Shown here: positions 6,271-9,040 of the stretch, piece by piece
How positions within the stretch are numbered: position 1 is the stretch's first letter
How the letters are laid out: every line of letters starts with the position of its first letter
Source of the DNA: an uncultured Lachnospiraceae bacterium
GTDB lineage: Bacteria; Bacillota; Clostridia; Lachnospirales; Lachnospiraceae
NCBI GenBank assembly: GCA_905236545.1
Contig: CAJOQO010000104.1
Location: 1 to 9,040, forward strand
Length of the DNA stretch: 9,040 bases
Reading direction: 5' to 3'
Notes under the pieces: model-generated
Seen by the model: only the letters and a program-made list of their open reading frames with translations
Databases searched by the model: none
Told to the model about the DNA's origin: nothing
Program-made: the position numbers and the translations under genes

Positions 6271-7185
6271 TCACTTTACTTCGTCCTTCGCCGTAACCCG
6301 GAACACGATCGCACTCAGAACCGCGGTCAGGATCAGCAGAAGTACCGACAGCGCACCGGCCAGGCCGAAGTTCTTGCTGTAAAGATGCTTGTTCAGGTAC
6401 ATGATCAGCGTCATGGAGCTTCTCATCGGATCACCGGTACCGTTTGTCAGAATCTGCGGGACATCGAACATCTGCAGGCCGCCGATCAGGGATGTAATGA
6501 CCACATAGATGAAGATCGGCTTCAGCAGCGGGATGGTCACCTTCCAGAAGATCTGTGTCGGCGTCGCGCCGTCCACCTCGGCAGCTTCGTACAGAGAATC
6601 TGAGATGCCCATCATGCCTGCCATCAGGAGGATCGTCGTATTACCAAACCACATCAGGCAGTTCATGAAGGCAACAAGCCCTCTGACAGATCCCACATGG
6701 GCCATAAAGTCATACGGCTCCCTGAACAGGCCGATCGAAACGAGAATGGAATTGACAGGACCCGTCTTCGCGAACATCGTGAAGAACAGCATGGCAAACG
6801 CGGATGCCATGATCAGGTTCGGGAGATAGATCACCGTCTTGAAGAATCTCTGGCACTTCAGCTTCAGCTGCGGATTCGTAAACCAGGAGCCAAGCAGCAA
6901 AGACAGTATAATCTGCGGGACAAAGCCAAGCACCCACATGATCATGGTATTTCCGAAATACTTCAGAAGATCACCCTGCGTCAGCAGCTGGATATAATTC
7001 TTAAGTCCGACAAAGTTCGGGCCGATCTGCTTCAACCCGGACATAAAACTCTCAAAGAAACTGTTGTATACGGTCGTAACCAGCGGAACCAGCTGGAACA
7101 CAACGAATACAACCATAAACGGGATCAGAAAGATATAGCCCCAGCGGTTATATCTGACGACCGCGCTCTTTTTCTTACTCTTCAT
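6271..7185 (-). CDS. Carbohydrate ABC transporter permease, MalF type
   Basis: This membrane subunit of 304 residues pairs with the MalG-type permease downstream. It has a positively charged N-terminus (MKSKKKSAVVRYNR), a first helix at about 15-38 and five further helices. The EAA loop begins EAAEVDGATP at 200 and ends IPLLKP near 223. That arrangement is standard for CUT1 sugar importers. The frame also opens at ATG 7200, five codons earlier, but no convincing ribosome binding site precedes that codon, whereas GGAG lies nine bases before ATG 7185. I therefore prefer 7185. It follows the binding-protein gene by about 180 bp containing a hairpin with a T-run, so permease expression is probably lower than that of the binding protein. 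No ATPase is encoded in the window; CUT1 systems in Firmicutes commonly share an MsmX/MsmK-type ATPase encoded elsewhere. Confidence 0.93.
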   Translation of the reverse strand: MKSKKKSAVVRYNRWGYIFLIPFMVVFVVFQLVPLVTTVYNSFFESFMSGLKQIGPNFVGLKNYIQLLTQGDLLKYFGNTMIMWVLGFVPQIILSLLLGSWFTNPQLKLKCQRFFKTVIYLPNLIMASAFAMLFFTMFAKTGPVNSILVSIGLFREPYDFMAHVGSVRGLVAFMNCLMWFGNTTILLMAGMMGISDSLYEAAEVDGATPTQIFWKVTIPLLKPIFIYVVITSLIGGLQMFDVPQILTNGTGDPMRSSMTLIMYLNKHLYSKNFGLAGALSVLLLILTAVLSAIVFRVTAKDEVK

Positions 7186-7194
7186 GATAGTATT

Positions 7195-7198
7195 CTCC
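7195..7198 (-). promoter_or_regulatory. Ribosome binding site favouring the shorter MalF-type start
   Basis: GGAG on the minus strand ends nine bases before ATG 7185. The upstream ATG at 7200 has only ACAGGCAA before it. This decides the start only tentatively. Confidence 0.5.
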
Positions 7199-7243
7199 AT
7201 TTGCCTGTGATGAACGATGGCAGAAAATGTGATGACTGTTCAG

Positions 7244-7276
7244 ATTCCGGAAAAGCGATTTCGGAAAGCGTTTCCC
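7244..7276 (-). promoter_or_regulatory. LacI/CcpA-like operator with adjoining tandem repeat
   Basis: GGAAAGCGTTTCCC (7263-7276) is palindromic around its centre and matches the core of the LacI-family and catabolite-response (cre) pattern (GWAANCGNTN). Its left half belongs to a near-perfect tandem repeat: ATTCCGGAAAAGCG at 7244-7257 and ATTTCGGAAAGCG at 7258-7270. It lies between the intercistronic hairpin and the MalF-type gene. No good promoter is visible beside it, so it might act as a roadblock or auxiliary site. Confidence 0.35.
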
Positions 7277-7285
7277 GGTTTTGTT

Positions 7286-7351
7286 AAAAAAGGAACCTGT
7301 CCGCCTACGGCGGGCAGGCCCCCTGGTTAATCACTCTATGCAGTTCCTTTT
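7286..7351 (-). terminator. Intercistronic terminator/attenuator between binding protein and permeases
   Basis: On the minus strand CCTGCCCGCC and GGCGGACAGG (7296-7318) form a 10-bp stem with one C-A mismatch and a GTA loop, followed by TTCC and TTTTTT (7286-7291). Outside it, AAAAGGAAC (7343-7351) can pair with GTTCCTTTT. The stem is strong, but the T-run is offset by four bases and the permeases need transcription from upstream. Partial termination fits best, as is usual after binding-protein genes. Confidence 0.65.
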
Positions 7352-7362
7352 ACCGGCTGTGA

Positions 7363-8697
7363 TTACTCAGTTACCAGCTCCGGATACTTCTCAACGATTG
7401 CGGTGTTGAACTGGGCAAGAGCCTCTTCATAGGTCGCATTGCCATCGAAGTAGTTCTTCATCGCGCCCTGGAACTCTTCGTTGCAGCCCTGGTCATACGG
7501 ACTGGTGTTGCTCATATCGACCAGCTCAGCGCCCGCTGCCAGTTCTTCGTACGGATTCTGTCCGCCGAGGAGCTCAAGGTTTCCGGACTCGTCAGCTGCC
7601 AGCTCAGCAAGAACTTCCTTGTTGTTGACACAGTCAGCATCTGCCTGGGCAATCTCCTTCATGACATCGTTGTCGGTGGTCATGGTAAGGATGATATCCT
7701 TTACAAGCGTCGGGTTGTCGGTTCCCTGCGCCGCGCAGATCCATGTGCCGCCCCAGTAGAAGTCGTCCGGTCCATTGACCAGTCCCCAGCCGCCATCATG
7801 AGCGATGGATTCTTCTTCCTCGCCATGCATGCAGAAGTTGAAGAACCACGCCGGTCCGAAGTAGCAGAACACATCGCCCGGATCCTTGAAGAAGCCCTTG
7901 GACCAGTCATCGCTCCACAGCTCGGCAGTAGTGGTCTCTCCTGCGTCCACAGCAGCCTTGGAATCATCAACCCATGCCTTGATGTTGTCATCCAGAACAA
8001 CCTTGCCGTCCTGTACCCACGGACCTGCAACGTTGTTGGAGTATACACGATAGGTATCGTTGACGGTCGAAGCCATCTTATAGCCGGCTTCCGCCATCTT
8101 CGCCGCCGTCTCATTGTAGGTCGCCCAGTCCTTGACCGCTTCCTGAACCTCATCCGGATCATCGGTGCCGAGAACTTCCTTGGCGATCTCACGGTTGTAG
8201 ATCAGTCCGGCGGAGCAGGCCTGCCAGGAAGAAGCGCGAACCTTGCCGTCCGCATCCTTGACGATATCCTGCGTATAGGTATACTGCTTCGAAAGATCAT
8301 CCTCTGTGATGCCCAGATCTTCCATCGTCATCGCGACGTTCACGTCCGCATCCACATACTTCAGAGCGTAGTCAGCTTCGATCAGGAAGATGTCAACCTT
8401 GTCATCCGCGGAAGCGTCAACATTGCCCGGAAGGACACTGTCAAGGTTGTTCTGATAAGCGTTGTCATCCGAAGGAGTGATCGTCCATACGACATCGACA
8501 TCACCGATCTTTCCGTGGGTTTCATCAACCGCTTCATATCCGGGATAATGATCCGTGATGCGGCTCTTGAACTCTTCGTTCCAGACCTGGATATTCAGAA
8601 CCTTGCCCTCATCCGCAGCCTCCGCAAATGCAGCATTCGGTAAAACCATTGCGCCGACCAGTCCAAGGCTGATCAAAGTCAACATACGTTTCTTCAT
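7363..8697 (-). CDS. Extracellular sugar-binding protein of ABC transporter
   Basis: This 444-residue protein captures a sugar outside the membrane and delivers it to the two permeases encoded downstream. Residues 1-25 form a Sec signal peptide (MKKRM, a hydrophobic core, then NAAFA before EA), so cleavage by signal peptidase I after A25 is predicted. No lipobox cysteine is present, although such proteins in Gram-positives are usually lipoproteins. The mature part is very acidic and rich in Trp and Tyr (for example GPAWFFNF near 281 and FYWGGTW near 313), as expected for an aromatic sugar-stacking cleft of the MalE-like extracellular solute-binding protein type. Six cysteines (161, 278, 289, 321, 356, 405) are unusual and could form disulfides. 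It starts at ATG 8697 behind GGGAGG nine bases upstream, follows a strong promoter, and is followed by a hairpin that may favour its expression over the permeases. The substrate is unknown. Confidence 0.95.
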   Translation of the reverse strand: MKKRMLTLISLGLVGAMVLPNAAFAEAADEGKVLNIQVWNEEFKSRITDHYPGYEAVDETHGKIGDVDVVWTITPSDDNAYQNNLDSVLPGNVDASADDKVDIFLIEADYALKYVDADVNVAMTMEDLGITEDDLSKQYTYTQDIVKDADGKVRASSWQACSAGLIYNREIAKEVLGTDDPDEVQEAVKDWATYNETAAKMAEAGYKMASTVNDTYRVYSNNVAGPWVQDGKVVLDDNIKAWVDDSKAAVDAGETTTAELWSDDWSKGFFKDPGDVFCYFGPAWFFNFCMHGEEEESIAHDGGWGLVNGPDDFYWGGTWICAAQGTDNPTLVKDIILTMTTDNDVMKEIAQADADCVNNKEVLAELAADESGNLELLGGQNPYEELAAGAELVDMSNTSPYDQGCNEEFQGAMKNYFDGNATYEEALAQFNTAIVEKYPELVTE

Positions 8698-8788
8698 AAC
8701 TGGTTGCCTCCCTTTTGTTTATTGAATGACTTTTGTTTCCGGCTCAGTATTCCGCTTTTTCCTGCACCTGACAGGCGATTCTGGATTA

Positions 8789-8802
8789 CTAAACCGTTTT
8801 CG
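8789..8802 (-). promoter_or_regulatory. LacI/CcpA-like operator at the transporter start site
   Basis: On the minus strand CGAAAACGGTTTAG matches the core of the LacI-family/cre pattern (GAAAACGGTTT). It starts at about the predicted +1, where a bound repressor would block RNA polymerase. A LacI-family sugar repressor or CcpA is the likely binder, but neither is encoded here. Confidence 0.5.
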
Positions 8803-8809
8803 TGACTCC

Positions 8810-8838
8810 AATATAACCCGATAACCCTATACTGTCAA
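8810..8838 (-). promoter_or_regulatory. Sigma-A promoter of the ABC transporter operon
   Basis: On the minus strand TTGACA (8833-8838) and TATATT (8810-8815) are separated by exactly 17 bp. The predicted start is near 8803, giving a leader of about 105 nt before ATG 8697. AT-rich sequence upstream of the -35 could add UP-element activity. Confidence 0.9.
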
Positions 8839-8840
8839 CT

Positions 8841-8866
8841 CGCACATTTTCACAAATACATATGCG
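8841..8866 (-). promoter_or_regulatory. Inverted repeat directly upstream of the -35 box
   Basis: CGCACAT (8841-8847) and ATATGCG (8860-8866) are inverted copies (6 of 7 match) separated by 12 bp. They lie two bases upstream of the -35. The position suits an activator such as a phosphorylated response regulator, but the binder is unknown. Confidence 0.35.
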
Positions 8867-8957
8867 ATTTTTTGTTCACATTCGACAAATCACAGTTCCG
8901 ATTCTCCCGTTTCTCCGCCCCAGCTGCGCGTCGGATCCAGTCATTTTCAAGACTGTT

Positions 8958-8971
8958 CGAAAACGTATTCG
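8958..8971 (-). promoter_or_regulatory. Upstream palindrome, candidate auxiliary operator
   Basis: CGAAAACGTATTCG is a 14-bp palindrome with six of seven pairs matching, centred on ACGT. It resembles the operator at the start site. At about 160 bp upstream of +1 it could be a second repressor site for looping. The rest of 8872-9010 shows no gene. Confidence 0.35.
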
Positions 8972-8993
8972 GCATGCTTTCCCAAAACTCACA

Positions 8994-9032
8994 GGAAAAA
9001 ATGCAAAATCAGGAGCTGTCACGAAACAGCCC
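8994..9032 (-). terminator. Possible terminator of an upstream gene outside the window
   Basis: On the minus strand GGGCTGT and ACAGCTC (9013-9032) form a seven-pair hairpin with one G-U pair and a six-base loop. It is followed by CCTGATTTTGCATTTTTT. The T-rich tail is interrupted, so termination may be weak. It would end a minus-strand gene lying to the right. Confidence 0.35.
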
Positions 9033-9040
9033 GGGAATCC

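Noticed and set aside
7701..8192. Minus-strand frame of 163 codons within the binding-protein gene
   Set aside because: It is a different frame of the same strand, very rich in Arg and Ser with no domain, inside a clear solute-binding protein gene.

Overview
The window looks like part of a chromosome from a Gram-positive, clostridia-like bacterium. A Lachnospiraceae or Butyrivibrio-type gut or rumen organism is my best guess. The signs are strong AGGAGG-type ribosome binding sites, a textbook sigma-A promoter, moderately high GC, a sugar ABC transporter without its own ATPase, and a family 3 glycoside hydrolase with the reversed domain order described in Butyrivibrio and Ruminococcus. The taxonomic call is inference. 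All seven recognisable genes lie on the minus strand, so the window reads from right to left.

Transcription unit 1 (about 8840 down to 5268) is a carbohydrate ABC importer. A near-consensus promoter (TTGACA, 17 bp, TATATT) at 8810-8838 has a LacI/CcpA-type palindrome right at its predicted start site, and other candidate operators further upstream. It drives a secreted solute-binding protein (8697-7363). A hairpin with a T-run then probably lowers readthrough into two MalF/MalG-type permeases (7185-6271 and 6257-5406). After the second permease comes a very regular hairpin with a GAAA loop, and then a strong intrinsic terminator at 5268-5299.

Transcription unit 2 (about 5253 down past the left edge) starts at a weaker extended -10 promoter. 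It has a leader of about 155 nt folded around a 16-bp stem and bounded by direct repeats. The genes are a small alarmone synthetase (RelA/SpoT synthetase domain only, 5061-4444), an OmpR-type response regulator (4352-3684), a sensor histidine kinase (3671-2400) and a domain-permuted GH3 glycosidase (2303 to beyond base 1). No clear internal promoter or terminator is visible, so the four may be co-transcribed.

A reasonable joint reading is sugar import (unit 1) and intracellular hydrolysis of the imported glycoside (GH3), placed beside an envelope-sensing two-component system and a (p)ppGpp-type synthetase. No ATPase or dedicated LacI regulator is visible here. The transported sugar cannot be named from sequence alone. 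The two stretches over 300 bp without genes, 5062-5405 and 8698-9040, hold the regulatory structures described below. I see no rRNA, tRNA, CRISPR array or transposase.
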